Part shown: positions 1 through 7,748 of the stretch, piece after piece
How positions within the stretch are numbered: position 1 is the stretch's first letter
How the letters are laid out: each line of letters opens with the position of its first letter
Program-made: the position numbers and the translations under genes
Notes under the pieces: generated by a model
The model's input: the letters and a program-made list of their open reading frames with translations, nothing else
Databases searched by the model: none
Told to the model about the DNA's origin: nothing
DNA from: Saccoglossus kowalevskii
Lineage: Eukaryota; Hemichordata; Enteropneusta; Harrimaniidae
Assembly: GCF_000003605.2 (NCBI RefSeq)
Contig: NW_003142806.1
Location: 243,656 to 255,052 of the forward strand
Length of the DNA stretch: 11,397 nt
Direction of reading: 5' to 3'

Positions 1-422
1 AGTGGTACATTCATGTACTTTTTTGTTTATTCAAAATTTGTTGTTCAAAAGCGATTGTTTTGTCTTTGCTGTACTTCCTGTCTAGAAAGGCAGCAGTGCA
101 CAATCTTATCAGCTGTGTGTAAACTGTTTGTAAATAGCAAATAAAGAAAGTGGCTCAACTTAAAACTATTTACCCCCAGTTCAGTTATGTTTGTAAACCA
201 TGCATATTAATGAGATGCACGAGTTGGGTGTACACTGGATAAACAAAAACTTGGCCATTTGTTTGCACACAAGAAAAAAATCAGTTTACTTGTACAAGAT
301 ATTTTTTTTTCAATAAAATAAAAACACCAATGTATGTAGCATGTCTTAGGGAGCTATTCGTGTGATTTTCAAAAAAAAAATGTGAAAAGTGCCCAAAAAA
401 CTATTCTGCTACCTTAAGGAAC
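1..422. other. AT-rich non-coding stretch
   Basis: I see no ORF with coding character here. The stretch has AATAAA-like hexamers near 140 and 312, a run of T near 301-310 and a run of A near 371-380. A small palindrome, gtacat-tc-atgtac, sits at 5-18. If the retroelement on the minus strand continued downstream of its ORF2 start, it would lie here, but I could not recognise any reverse-transcriptase or endonuclease sequence. Confidence 0.5.
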
Positions 423-500
423 TCATAAAGCTGGTATTGCTTCATTCATTGAATCGCGACAACCAATCACATTCCATGTAACAGCAGAGCAACTCATCAT
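423..500 (-). pseudogene. Possible start of retrotransposon ORF2 (endonuclease N-terminus), broken
   Basis: The minus-strand reading from the ATG pair at 495-500 gives MMSCSAVTWNVIGCRDSMNE, then reaches a TGA at 423-425. The T-W-N-V-x-G-x-R-D pattern resembles the first strand of the exonuclease-endonuclease-phosphatase fold that begins ORF2 in L1/Tx1-type LINEs, where the Asn of WN lies in the active site. Its position fits, about 300 bases downstream of the end of the gag-like ORF1 on the same strand. Nothing after it resembles the usual Q-E-T/H motif, so the copy is either cut off on its 3' side or too decayed to follow. A chance match over 20 residues is possible; the location is what makes it credible. 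Confidence 0.4.
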
Positions 501-802
501 TGATGTGAACAACAATAAACAAGTGGTACGTTGAAATGAAATTCTAGTAAACATAATAAACAATAAATTAAAACTGTAATGCAGTGAAAAGATCACAGAT
601 CTATTTCTCATTTGTGACGTCGGTATCTGCTTGTGACTGTATACCACGCTTTTTCTTCAAAATGTCTTCTTTTAAGGTTTCGCGATTTTCAACCACGAAA
701 GATCATTGATTTATCTAATGTGTTTAATTAATTTCGAGGTAACCTGTTGTATGCGCATTTTTTTGTTATTTGATAGGTCTAGGGATTTTCGTATCTCATT
801 TA

Positions 803-2210
803 GTGAGCTTGACAACCAGGCCCCTGTGGTGACAACAACCTGAGATCGGGGCAAAAACGTGTAGCCACTTCAATTATATTTCTTGAGTTGAATGATTCAA
901 CTAATTTAAAAAAGGATTCAGGGAATCGCAAGAGAAAAGTTTTTGCTTTCTCGCTCGAAACAGTAAGTTCCATGGGCTCTGCAGATAAAGTTGAAATTTC
1001 AGAGCAATTCGATACAATCGATCAGTATCATCCCTGTTCTCAGACAGACCCACAGAGATAGGAGTCTTTGTTGGGTCAAGCGGGTCGCTCGACTCACTTG
1101 GTAAAAAAGGGGTGGGTTTCTATCACTTCCTCACCATTTAGTGTTTTCGCATCAGTTAACATTGAAATGTTTACAACTGATTTGCTCGCACTAATATCAT
1201 GTGTGTTTTCATTTTCATTTATTTCGTTATTATCATTTAAATCATTGGCAGTCATTTCGATTTTGTCACACTCGTTGCCATCATCACCATTGCTATTTAA
1301 CACATTGACAAGTACACCTATTACGTTATCGTCACCTTTATCATTTAAAGTGTTTGTAAGTGTATTGTTTCTGTTACACTCCACATTTTCGGGCGTGCTG
1401 TAAATTTCCATCGTTTGACTATTTTCATCACCATCATCATTTTCATTAATGTCGCTTGCTTTATCGGTTTTATCAAGAGAGGGACTAGTGTGAACAATAG
1501 TAGATTGACCAGCATGTATTTATTCAGGGTTGGGGCGGGTTTCACTATTTTGAACAGAGTGACCGCGAACTGGGTCATCTGAAGTTTGTTGTTGGCTTAC
1601 TGGACAGTTTCGCATAATATGTTCCTCTTTTAAACACATGTGACAATCTCATCAATCGACAAGTAAATACGGTATTGTCGCTCCTCATGTGTGACATTAA
1701 TGGCACCGTCAAGTTTATTATTTTCGCACAACATATAAACTTGTCGCCGAAAGGATTTAACGTGTTTCAGCTCGCGTTGTTTGCACCCGAGTAGAATTAA
1801 CAACACGGCCATACCTTTACAGTTCAGTTTGAACTCAGACTAGTAATACTAATAGTAATGTATTACTAGTCTGAGGTTTGAATGACGTGATTTGGTATAA
1901 AAGCGGTACACCTGAGATAATTACTTTTGTAACAGGTTTAACAAGTGGTTGAACATGGATAAAGCAGTCTCCCACCGAGAGACCAGTAAGACATACAGAT
2001 TCCACAGCGTTTACAGAATCGAGAAAAACATTAACACTTCGATCCGCTCACACGGGAAGCAATAATAATATTTACAGGTTTAAGATCAACAGAAATACTT
2101 TTAACATATGTATCAATTGGTATCCCATCAATTGACTCGCATTTCAGACCATGTTTACGTGTTAGCTCTGTAAAATGGTTAACACGTGTACTCGTCGTGG
2201 AGGCGGCCAT
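803..2210 (-). pseudogene. Decayed gag-like ORF1 of a Tx1/L1-type non-LTR retrotransposon
   Basis: On the minus strand an ATG at 2208-2210 (context AAGATGG) opens 59 codons beginning MAASTTSTRVNHF. The reading then shifts frame: 2035-1838 carries VIISGVP (about 1904-1920), the continuation IPNHVIQT is in another frame (1898-1875), and 1839-1633 carries LGCKQRELKHV and SFRRQVYM. A third shift leads into a CX2CX4HX4C zinc knuckle (Cys at 1643-1645, 1634-1636 and 1604-1606; His at 1619-1621). An N/D/E-rich tail follows, with in-frame stops at 1520-1522 and 1094-1096. The same frame reopens at 1021-803 with RNIIEVATRFCPDL. The GVP, LGCK, RRQVYM and knuckle order matches ORF1 proteins of Tx1-like LINEs as I know them; such proteins bind element RNA. 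At least three frameshifts, several stops and a foldback insertion make this a dead copy. The family name is less sure than the pseudogene call. Confidence 0.75.
1827..1882. mobile_element. 42-bp foldback insertion with 7-bp target duplication
   Basis: The core at 1834-1875 has perfect 16-base arms, ctcagactagtaatac (1834-1849) and gtattactagtctgag (1860-1875), around a 10-base loop. It is flanked on both sides by gtttgaa (1827-1833 and 1876-1882). Without the core and one flank copy, the retroelement ORF1 would read across the join with the expected spacing between its IPNHVIQT and RYGRVV segments. That independently supports this as an insertion that duplicated 7 bases. It may be a minimal foldback element or the remnant of a larger element that lost its interior. 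Confidence 0.7.
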
Positions 2211-2232
2211 CTTGGAAAGGCTCCACGACGAG
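2191..2232 (-). promoter_or_regulatory. Stem-loop around the retroelement ORF1 start codon, with YY1-like site
   Basis: Perfect 12-base arms ctcgtcgtggag (2191-2202) and ctccacgacgag (2221-2232) enclose an 18-base loop. In the minus-strand RNA the ORF1 AUG (2208-2210) lies in that loop. The loop also holds CCAAGATGGCCGC on the minus strand, close to the YY1-type motif (CAAGATGGC) known from the 5' end of mammalian L1. A role in transcription start or translation is inference. Confidence 0.6.
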
Positions 2233-2239
2233 CAAACTA

Positions 2240-3230
2240 AAAGTGAAAAAACAAAATCAACTAAAATACGGTAGACTTTTACCGAGAAAACAAAATGAAT
2301 AAACGGCAGTAACTAAAAAGTATTTACAAAAAGGTATTAGAACAAAAGTAGTCCTTTACTAGATATTTGAAGCAAAGAAAACGTGTTTTTTTTGCACAGC
2401 GCTAACAACGCGTGACAGTCATGCGCAGTTTTTTATTTATTTATTTATTTATTTCGTTATTTTGTTATTTATTTATTTATTTATTTAGTTATTTATTTAG
2501 TTAGTTATTTTCACCAGTTTACATGGCCTCGATTAGTTTTGGCTTCATCACAACTTTTTTTGACAAAAAGTTTGCGCCTATTATCCCTTCTGATTCTAAT
2601 CACGTGACCCTGGTCTCTGGGGTTATTGATACACGTCAGAGTAGTGTCATTTAATAGCCGTCGGGCAAAAGTCCAAAACGGGTCTTTGGTTTGAGTTCCA
2701 TCCGTTGGTGCTTCCGTCTATCATCAGTTCCCAGACATGCGAGAATTGCTTTTGTTTAATGTTCGTACAAAAGAAGTTAATTGTTATTCATTTTTTTTTC
2801 ACTTTTGACCGTTTGGCCTCCGTTTTTGAACCACAATCAACCCCAAGGCATGCATTGTCAGATTAATGCCACTCATGGTACGTCACTGTTGCATGTGATC
2901 ATTTATATTTCGAAAATTGATTCAAAATAGCCTAATGTTTCTGCTTGTTTCTCAGAGATATTTTCAAAGATATAACCCAAATTTGGTACAAAAAACAAGA
3001 CATAATAAGTTGAAAGTTGCCTTCAGGTATTTGTGATTTTTTGATTAGAAATATACGTGTGAAATGATTGTATAACAAATGAAATGAGAAAATATGAATA
3101 ACATAACAAATGTGATCTAAATGTGATTTTGGCATTGATACCACGCCATAGTAGGTTTGGTGAGATTGAATCTTATTCGATTATCATTGCCATGGCAGAA
3201 CTTGTGACTATATATGTATTTTTAATTTTT
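2240..3230. other. AT-rich non-coding stretch, possible 5' leader of the retroelement at its left
   Basis: No supported gene. The part just right of 2232 would be the 5' untranslated leader of the minus-strand retroelement, but I could not find its end or a target duplication. The rest is AT-rich with the ATTT array described separately. The frame open on the minus strand at 2932-3144 has no recognisable content. Confidence 0.4.
2429..2511. repeat. Imperfect (ATTT)n microsatellite
   Basis: About 80 bases of ttta/attt units, interrupted by ttcg, ttttg, tagtt and tagttag variants. The interruptions suggest an old, decaying array. Confidence 0.9.
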
Positions 3231-3236
3231 TCACAG

Positions 3237-3354
3237 GACTAACGAATTTTGCCATTTTTGATTCCGTGAAACGCTTTTCTGTCCATGTCTCGTCTTCAAA
3301 TTCAGACACTCAATAGAAAAAATAAAATGGCTGTCATACATTATTTCGTTAGTC
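3237..3354. repeat. Short inverted repeat abutting the 440-bp element
   Basis: gactaacgaa (3237-3246) is matched by its complement ttcgttagtc (3345-3354). A second partial pairing lies inside: gccattttt near 3251 against aaaaataaaatggc near 3320-3332. The right arm overlaps the first bases of the target duplication of the neighbouring MITE. Confidence 0.5.
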
Positions 3355-3360
3355 GTGATC

Positions 3361-3443
3361 ACAGTCAGCTGGCGCATACGTGATAATAAAATAAATACGA
3401 TTTTTACTATATAGGGACCGCCATCTAGAATGCAGCATAAAAC
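3361..3443 (+). repeat. Left terminal inverted repeat of the MITE
   Basis: 83 bases starting ACAGTCAGCTGGCGC and ending in the segment tgcagcataaaac. It differs from the right arm at 8 positions. The inner part contains ccgccatct, a decayed form of the YY1-like site in the other arm. Confidence 0.88.
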
Positions 3444-3715
3444 TTGTCATTCCAGCTCAGCAGCCAATCAGCGACGGTCTTACAGTCAGATGATAATTTC
3501 GGTTTCAAATACCCCAGGAAAGTGTTCTATGTTTTTCGTGTAATTAGGTGTTCGTATGCAAGGTTTTTTTCCACACAACAACGCCGAATTTGGCTGAATT
3601 TTGTTATCGGTTGGCTTAATATAACCCCAACGGATCGCATTTTTGTGAAAGATTGTTTTTTTTGTCCTGATTTGTAGGAATCTGAAAAACGGGTTTCACA
3701 ACTTGGTCTTATTTT

Positions 3716-3798
3716 GTTTCATGCTGCATTCAAGATGGCGGCCCCCATATAGTAAATATCGTATTTATTTTATTATTCCGTGTGCGCCAGCTGACTGT
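3716..3798 (-). repeat. Right terminal inverted repeat of the MITE
   Basis: 83 bases, complement of the left arm at 75 positions. It contains caagatggcggc (3731-3742), which fits the YY1 consensus AANATGGCGGC. Confidence 0.88.
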
Positions 3799-3807
3799 TG
3801 TCGTGAT

Positions 3808-4261
3808 GGGCGCCCTGGTATTCCCATATCAGGGCAAGATCACACGAGATCTTAACCGTCAGCAGATAAATTAGTAACTTACACTGTGCTTGCATTGATG
3901 TACAGGTCATTTGTGTGACACGTGTTGATCCATAAAACGGAAATAGGTGCAATAGGTGGTAAACAGTGATTTAATTAAACAACCTCAATGCGTAATTGAC
4001 TGTGTATTCCAACTATACTACAAGGCATATCCTTTGGAGTTGCCACGACTACGCTAGGTAACAAACAGGCTACGGTAATATTCGAATACAATTCGAATGT
4101 CCAAGGCAGAGGCTGAAAAGGAGGGACCGAAAGGCCGAGGAGTGTACCTTGACCGTTGCCACGAGAATGATCGACGAAAGTGGGCGACACGTGAAAGCAG
4201 CTTCAAATTACTGATAGTGGAGAAGTGGAAGCCCCCGAAAGCGTTCCCACCAACAGCAATT
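3808..4261. other. Non-coding stretch, possibly the body of a SINE at its right
   Basis: Open frames exist on both strands at about 3975-4354, including an ATG-started frame on the plus strand at 4097, but neither resembles a known protein. GC content rises at 4095-4260. As this lies directly downstream (minus strand) of the tRNA-like head at 4262-4340, it may be SINE body. I cannot mark its end. Confidence 0.35.
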
Positions 4262-4340
4262 GGCATTGAAACGCAAATACATTATAAAGACTTTCCAATA
4301 ACACTAAAAAACACGCTAACCACTGGGCTACGTATGCATC
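4262..4340 (-). mobile_element. Probable tRNA-derived SINE head
   Basis: On the minus strand TAGCCCAGTGGTTAGCG (4330-4314) is a good RNA polymerase III A box with the D-arm context of tRNA genes. Downstream, GTTTCAATGCC (4272-4262) is a degraded B box, matching GGTTCAAATCC at 8 of 11 positions. A-to-B spacing is 58 bases against 44 in a standard tRNA, so an insertion of about 14 bases or a long variable arm is required, and no tRNA cloverleaf is kept. It is therefore a SINE relic and not a tRNA gene. Confidence 0.45.
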
Positions 4341-4548
4341 GCCAAGAAAGATAATGTATGGAGAATTACTGAATATATTCATGGAGGTATAACTGTTTAA
4401 TTCGTTTAAAAGATTCCTCTCATTAGTAAATAGCGCCCTCACTCCACAATATTTAGAATGAGTGGTTGGTCAAAAGTTTGATGAGTCAGGTGCATCTATT
4501 GGCTAAGCTTGTTGTACATAGATGCAAATGAGTATAGGAACCATTAAT
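4341..4548. other. Non-coding stretch
   Basis: No coding signal on either strand. The bases tgatgagtc at 4482-4490 recall the hammerhead ribozyme core, but the GAAA partner is missing. Confidence 0.4.
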
Positions 4549-4740
4549 GCTGTAGGGTGTGCTGGGAGGGGTGGAGGATTTCATGTTTGTAATGACTGGT
4601 TGTAATGTGGTATCTCGTTGTTTTCAAGATGCAGCCTGATATTTGTTGCTTTCTTGGTTGTTCAATTGTGGCTAAAATTTGTGTGGTGGGTGGAAGATGT
4701 GTTTATTGTTTGTTGAGTCATTGTGTAGACACCCTACAGC
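4549..4740. repeat. 12-bp inverted repeat pair, possible small element ends
   Basis: gctgtagggtgt (4549-4560) and acaccctacagc (4729-4740) are perfect complements, 168 bases apart. With one or two gaps the match extends outward through ccatt. I found no target duplication. The interior is G+T-rich on the plus strand. Confidence 0.45.
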
Positions 4741-4868
4741 TTGAAATGGTATGGTCCAAATCCAAATTCGATATGGTGGTGTTGAATATCTGTGCGATAT
4801 GGCAGTGTCATCTAAAAACCACGCATCAAAATGATTTCTGTTTATGTATTTACTGTTGTAGATCCTGA
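4605..4868 (+). other. Unassigned cysteine-rich ORF, 87 codons
   Basis: An ATG frame with 13 cysteines ends at TGA 4866-4868; an AATAAA follows at about 4896. No signal peptide or known cysteine spacing stands out. Cysteine, valine and leucine richness is expected from a T+G-rich strand, so this is probably chance. The frame also crosses the right arm of the inverted repeat at 4729-4740. Confidence 0.15.
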
Positions 4869-4901
4869 GAACTAGCCATTGAATATGATGTCGGGAATAA
4901 A

Positions 4902-5211
4902 TGGTTTTCTGAACAAGCTTTATTAATTATTGCTGGCAATATTTAGAAATATTATGTGTATTTGTGTATGTGGAAACATGGCTTGCCCACTAAAAAATAT
5001 AAAGAAGTGTGGTCTGCAGTTCTTTTTTTTTTTTTATTTGTGAAAAAACTGGAGTGTAAACAATAAAACACTCACAGTGCAAGGCTAGTTCACCAACATG
5101 TCTATTCTCTTGCTTGAGTGTGAAAGTACATGGTTTGGTGACTACCTCTTATATTTTTAAATTTTAGAATTTTTTTTTATTTGGGAAGGTTCTTCTATAA
5201 AAATGGAACAG
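4902..5211. other. Non-coding AT-rich stretch
   Basis: Holds a T run at about 5023-5036 and no recognisable gene. The minus-strand frame entering from the right is discussed among the rejected items. Confidence 0.5.
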
Positions 5212-5229
5212 ATATATATATATATATAT
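5212..5229. repeat. (AT)n microsatellite
   Basis: Nine alternating AT units just upstream of the coding-like stretch. Confidence 0.9.
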
Positions 5230-5672
5230 TTATACCTCCGTGATATATTCAGTTTGGGTTTTGAACCAGATGGACAAGCCAATACATATACGGTCGGACT
5301 ACGAGCCCAAACAGCATATGGTTGATGGTTTACAATTGTCAGAGAAAGCAGTGCGAGAATGGACCAATATTGGTCTTGTATAGATATAGGATCCCAAGAT
5401 CGACCTTTGCAACACAAGGCTTTATATACAGATGTCCATTCACAAACTGAAAATGACTGATAAATGAGAGGAACAAGACAGGTACGAATGATGGATACTG
5501 GTTGCCATAACGATGTGCAGGATTTAGTGGCACAAATAATACAATGGAAAAGGAGATGGATTGGATTCAGCAAGATCTCACGATGATGGATGGGACATGG
5601 AATGAAATTGCTACTAATAAGGGGGTCGTAGCCATGCGGCTATGTATGACCAAGTGCAGACAATATGAATAA
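5230..5672 (+). pseudogene. Coding-like broken stretch with a fibronectin-III-like motif
   Basis: One plus-strand frame reads from 5230 to 5583 with only a TGA at 5323 and a TGA-TAA pair at 5458-5463. It contains FEPDGQANTYTVGLRAQTAYG (5260-5322, quoted in part): the Y-T-V-x-L-R-A-x-T-x-x-G pattern is like strands F and G of a fibronectin type III domain. A second frame is open at 5511-5672, with an ATG at 5544 giving MEKEMDWIQQDLTMMDGTWN and ending at TAA 5670. No splice sites convincingly link them. This could be a decayed exon of a receptor-like gene or chance; the FN3 likeness rests on about 20 residues. Confidence 0.2.
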
Positions 5673-6503
5673 GGAGGTTTGACCAGTTCGATTACATTTT
5701 AACTTAACCAAAGCACAAGTGTCTTGCGATAAAAAGTAAAGTAAACACTGAGTGACATTTAATTACAACTATGTAATAAATATCCGTGAAACCGAAAGTG
5801 ATACAATTACTACTTCGATTATAGTTGTTTATCCCTAGAATTGATTAAATATAAACTTGTATTCACTTGCCAATTATTATTGCATTGTTTAGATAAATAG
5901 AATTACGTTGGTTTGCTGTTCAACAATACTATGTATTCAAATAAACCGGAAAAAAGACATTATTGAGATAAATATTTAGCAGCAAGAAAACATGTTTAGT
6001 GCAGAGGAATTAAGTAATCTTAATTCTTTAGGATAAAATAGGTTAAAATTTATAAAACTTCCTTACAAAACTAAAGCGCCGCCATTGTGGTTCACAGTTT
6101 TGTTATGATTCGTTTGTTCGTTTGTTCGTTGTTCATCTTCTTTATCCTATTTTGGTAAATAAGCCAGTCAGTTTAAAAAAAGCTATTATGGAAGCATACT
6201 ACTTTAGTTTATACCATGGAAAGGGGATAGCAATTTACTAGAAGTTTCAGACATACTATTCAGCATTGTAATAGTGAAACACCAGCAATCAATGGAACAG
6301 AGTTGTATTTATAATCCCAAATAATGAAATTACTCGGACATATTACTGGTCGTTGCCCGATTTGTACAACATGTGAACTGACCTTCAAAACTGCTCTCAG
6401 GACAAAGTTACAGTTTTGAACCAGGAAACAGTTGAATCGTTAAAGGTGTGGAATATCTACATCTAGAACCAACCCACCGTATACATCGATCACAATTTCA
6501 ATT
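5673..6503. other. Non-coding AT-rich stretch
   Basis: No gene supported on either strand; stops are frequent in all frames. It contains a short gtttgttc repeat (6111-6134) and an ATGGCGGC core on the minus strand (6078-6085). Confidence 0.55.
6111..6134. repeat. Short (GTTTGTTC)n repeat
   Basis: cgtttgttcgtttgttcgtt (6111-6130) followed by gttc, about two and a half units. Confidence 0.75.
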
Positions 6504-6817
6504 GTTAATTGACACTTGGTTTGGTTAATTGACACTTGGTTTGGTTAATTGACACTTGGTTTGGTTAATTGACACTTGGTTTGGTTAATTGACACTTGGT
6601 TTGGTTAATTGACACTTGGTTTGGTTAATTGACACTTGGTTTGGTTAATTGACACTTGGTTTGGTTAATTGACACTTGGTTTGGTTAATTGACACTTGGT
6701 TTGGTTAATAGACACTTGGTTTGGTTAATTGACACTTGGTTTGGTTAATTGACACTTGGTTTGGTTAATTGACACTTGGTTTGGTTAATTGACACTTGGT
6801 TTGGTTAATTGACACTT
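6504..6817. repeat. 20-bp minisatellite, about 15.7 copies
   Basis: The unit gttaattgacacttggtttg begins at 6504 and repeats exactly every 20 bases through 6803, then a 14-base partial copy ends at 6817. Only one base deviates, an A for T at 6710. The unit length is not a multiple of three, so the array is non-coding. Each unit contains TAATTG, a homeodomain core, and CACTTG, which fits the E-box CANNTG. That near-perfect uniformity implies recent amplification or homogenisation. Confidence 0.97.
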
Positions 6818-7093
6818 TTAAAGCATTTGATGTAGCCCATTGTCACCAAGATGTTGTCATGACGATGCTATGGGGCGACGCCCTCAGGAGTGAAGTCCAC
6901 ATGCCGCCATGACAACGCATGCAAATTATGAAGAATATTGATTGAACGATTAAAATGGGGGTTTCTGTGATAATATGAGGGAAGAGGACCGGGGGCTTAT
7001 GGCGACGATTGAAGTTGTAATAAATGTCTGGCTGTACTATACTACTGATGTCCTTATGACTGAATGGTGCGTATAAGTGTCGAGCTATCCTAG
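6818..7093. other. Non-coding stretch with an inverted repeat
   Basis: Contains the 9-base inverted repeat at 6853-6916 and a locally raised CpG content around 6875-6920. No open frame of note. Confidence 0.5.
6853..6916. repeat. 9-bp inverted repeat with inner gggcg/gccc hairpin
   Basis: gttgtcatg (6853-6861) and catgacaac (6908-6916) are complementary. Between them, gggcgacgccc (6873-6883) can form a small inner hairpin. Weak on its own. Confidence 0.4.
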
Positions 7094-7748
7094 AGTACTA
7101 CTCACTGCCTTGCGAGTTACCCATTCCCCGTTACAACCACTTCCCATATATTAAACCTGACGAGTCATCCACCTATAACAATCCTGATAGACGAAACCAG
7201 CATTGTTTACACCATAGTCAAGAGTAAGTATAAGTCATATGGATACCCGGAAAGTTCACTGAAAAACTACACATTGAGTCAAATACGTAAATGTGTTATA
7301 AATGGAAGCAAATGTGATAAGGAAAACTGTCCAGCATTTGTTAGCAAATGTCTCAAATGTGGTTAAAAACAACATTGACATTCTGTATTCAGATCCAGTT
7401 CATGACATGATGATAGAAAACAAATCAACGAGATGGGCCAGGATTCTTATGACATTTAAATCAAGACTACACGAACTATTCAAAATTAGTTCATGAATAA
7501 TGACAACAAAAAGACATTATCACAACATTACAGTGACGGTCAATGCTCAGAGAAACGGGCTTACTTTTGACTATTTTGCTTCATTTATCCAATTAGACAG
7601 CAATGATAACTTAAAAAGCGATGTCCTACAAAGTATTGAAACACTACTAGCAGCATATAGCGGTTACAACTCAAACACCTTGGCACAATCAGTGTTTAAT
7701 TCCAAATACACACTTCCTTCAGAGTCAAGTGTGACCACTGATCACTAG
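7094..7748 (+). pseudogene. Composite coding-like region, unknown family, possible decayed gene or 3' exon
   Basis: Two overlapping plus-strand frames are unusually open. The first, 7094-7366, runs 90 codons without a stop and without ATG, and ends in a cysteine cluster (KCVINGSKC, KENC, SKCLKCG; spacing C-x6-C-x4-C-x6-C-x2-C). The second, from ATG 7302 to TAG 7746-7748, has a single stop (TGA 7494-7496). It encodes a mixed polar sequence with segments such as STRWARILMTFKSRLHELF and SDVLQSIETLLAAY that could form helices. One frameshift between about 7302 and 7366 would join them. An AATAAA follows the final stop immediately. I do not recognise a family, and each frame alone could be chance. 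The combination in AT-rich DNA is what is suggestive. Confidence 0.3.

Larger units (their letters stand above)
3360..3799. mobile_element. 440-bp non-autonomous DNA transposon (MITE), 8-bp target duplication
   Basis: Terminal inverted repeats lie at 3361-3443 and 3716-3798: 83 bases each, 75 identical, no gaps. The ends read ACAGTCAGCTGGCGC. The direct repeat gtcgtgat flanks the element at 3352-3359 and 3800-3807. The roughly 270-base interior holds no recognisable transposase; its open frame at 3444-3677 begins with TTG and looks like chance. An 8-bp duplication is typical of hAT and P-type transposases, but the termini do not clearly fit the hAT end consensus, so the superfamily is left open. 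It would need a transposase supplied in trans. Confidence 0.88.

Noticed and set aside
1068-1403. 111-codon plus-strand frame rich in Ser, Leu and Phe
   Set aside because: It is the antisense of the N/D/E-rich tail of the retroelement ORF1, whose GAT/AAT/GAA codons read as ATC/ATT/TTC on the other strand.
1893-1902. TATAAAAG resembling a TATA box on the plus strand
   Set aside because: It is the complement of coding sequence (the IPNH segment) of the minus-strand ORF1, and no plus-strand gene follows.
3444-3677. 77-codon frame inside the 440-bp MITE
   Set aside because: It lacks an ATG start (begins at TTG) and shows no transposase motif, so it is treated as element filler.
4272-4340. A functional tRNA gene on the minus strand
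   Set aside because: No acceptor stem pairs, the B box is degraded, and the spacing is wrong; it is a SINE relic at most.
4097-4354. ATG-started 85-codon plus-strand frame beginning MSKAEAEKEGPK
   Set aside because: It runs antisense through the tRNA-derived SINE head, and the opposite strand is equally open. No known domain.
4478-4512. tgatgagtc resembling a hammerhead ribozyme core
   Set aside because: The required GAAA strand and flanking stems are absent.
5157-5573. 138-codon open frame on the minus strand, the longest in the window
   Set aside because: Its 3' end runs through the AT microsatellite and an A/T-rich stretch, the residues match no family I know, and it lies opposite a more protein-like plus-strand frame. 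Likely a shadow or chance.
6504-6817. A CRISPR-like array
   Set aside because: Units are directly contiguous with no spacers, in a eukaryotic setting; it is a plain tandem minisatellite.
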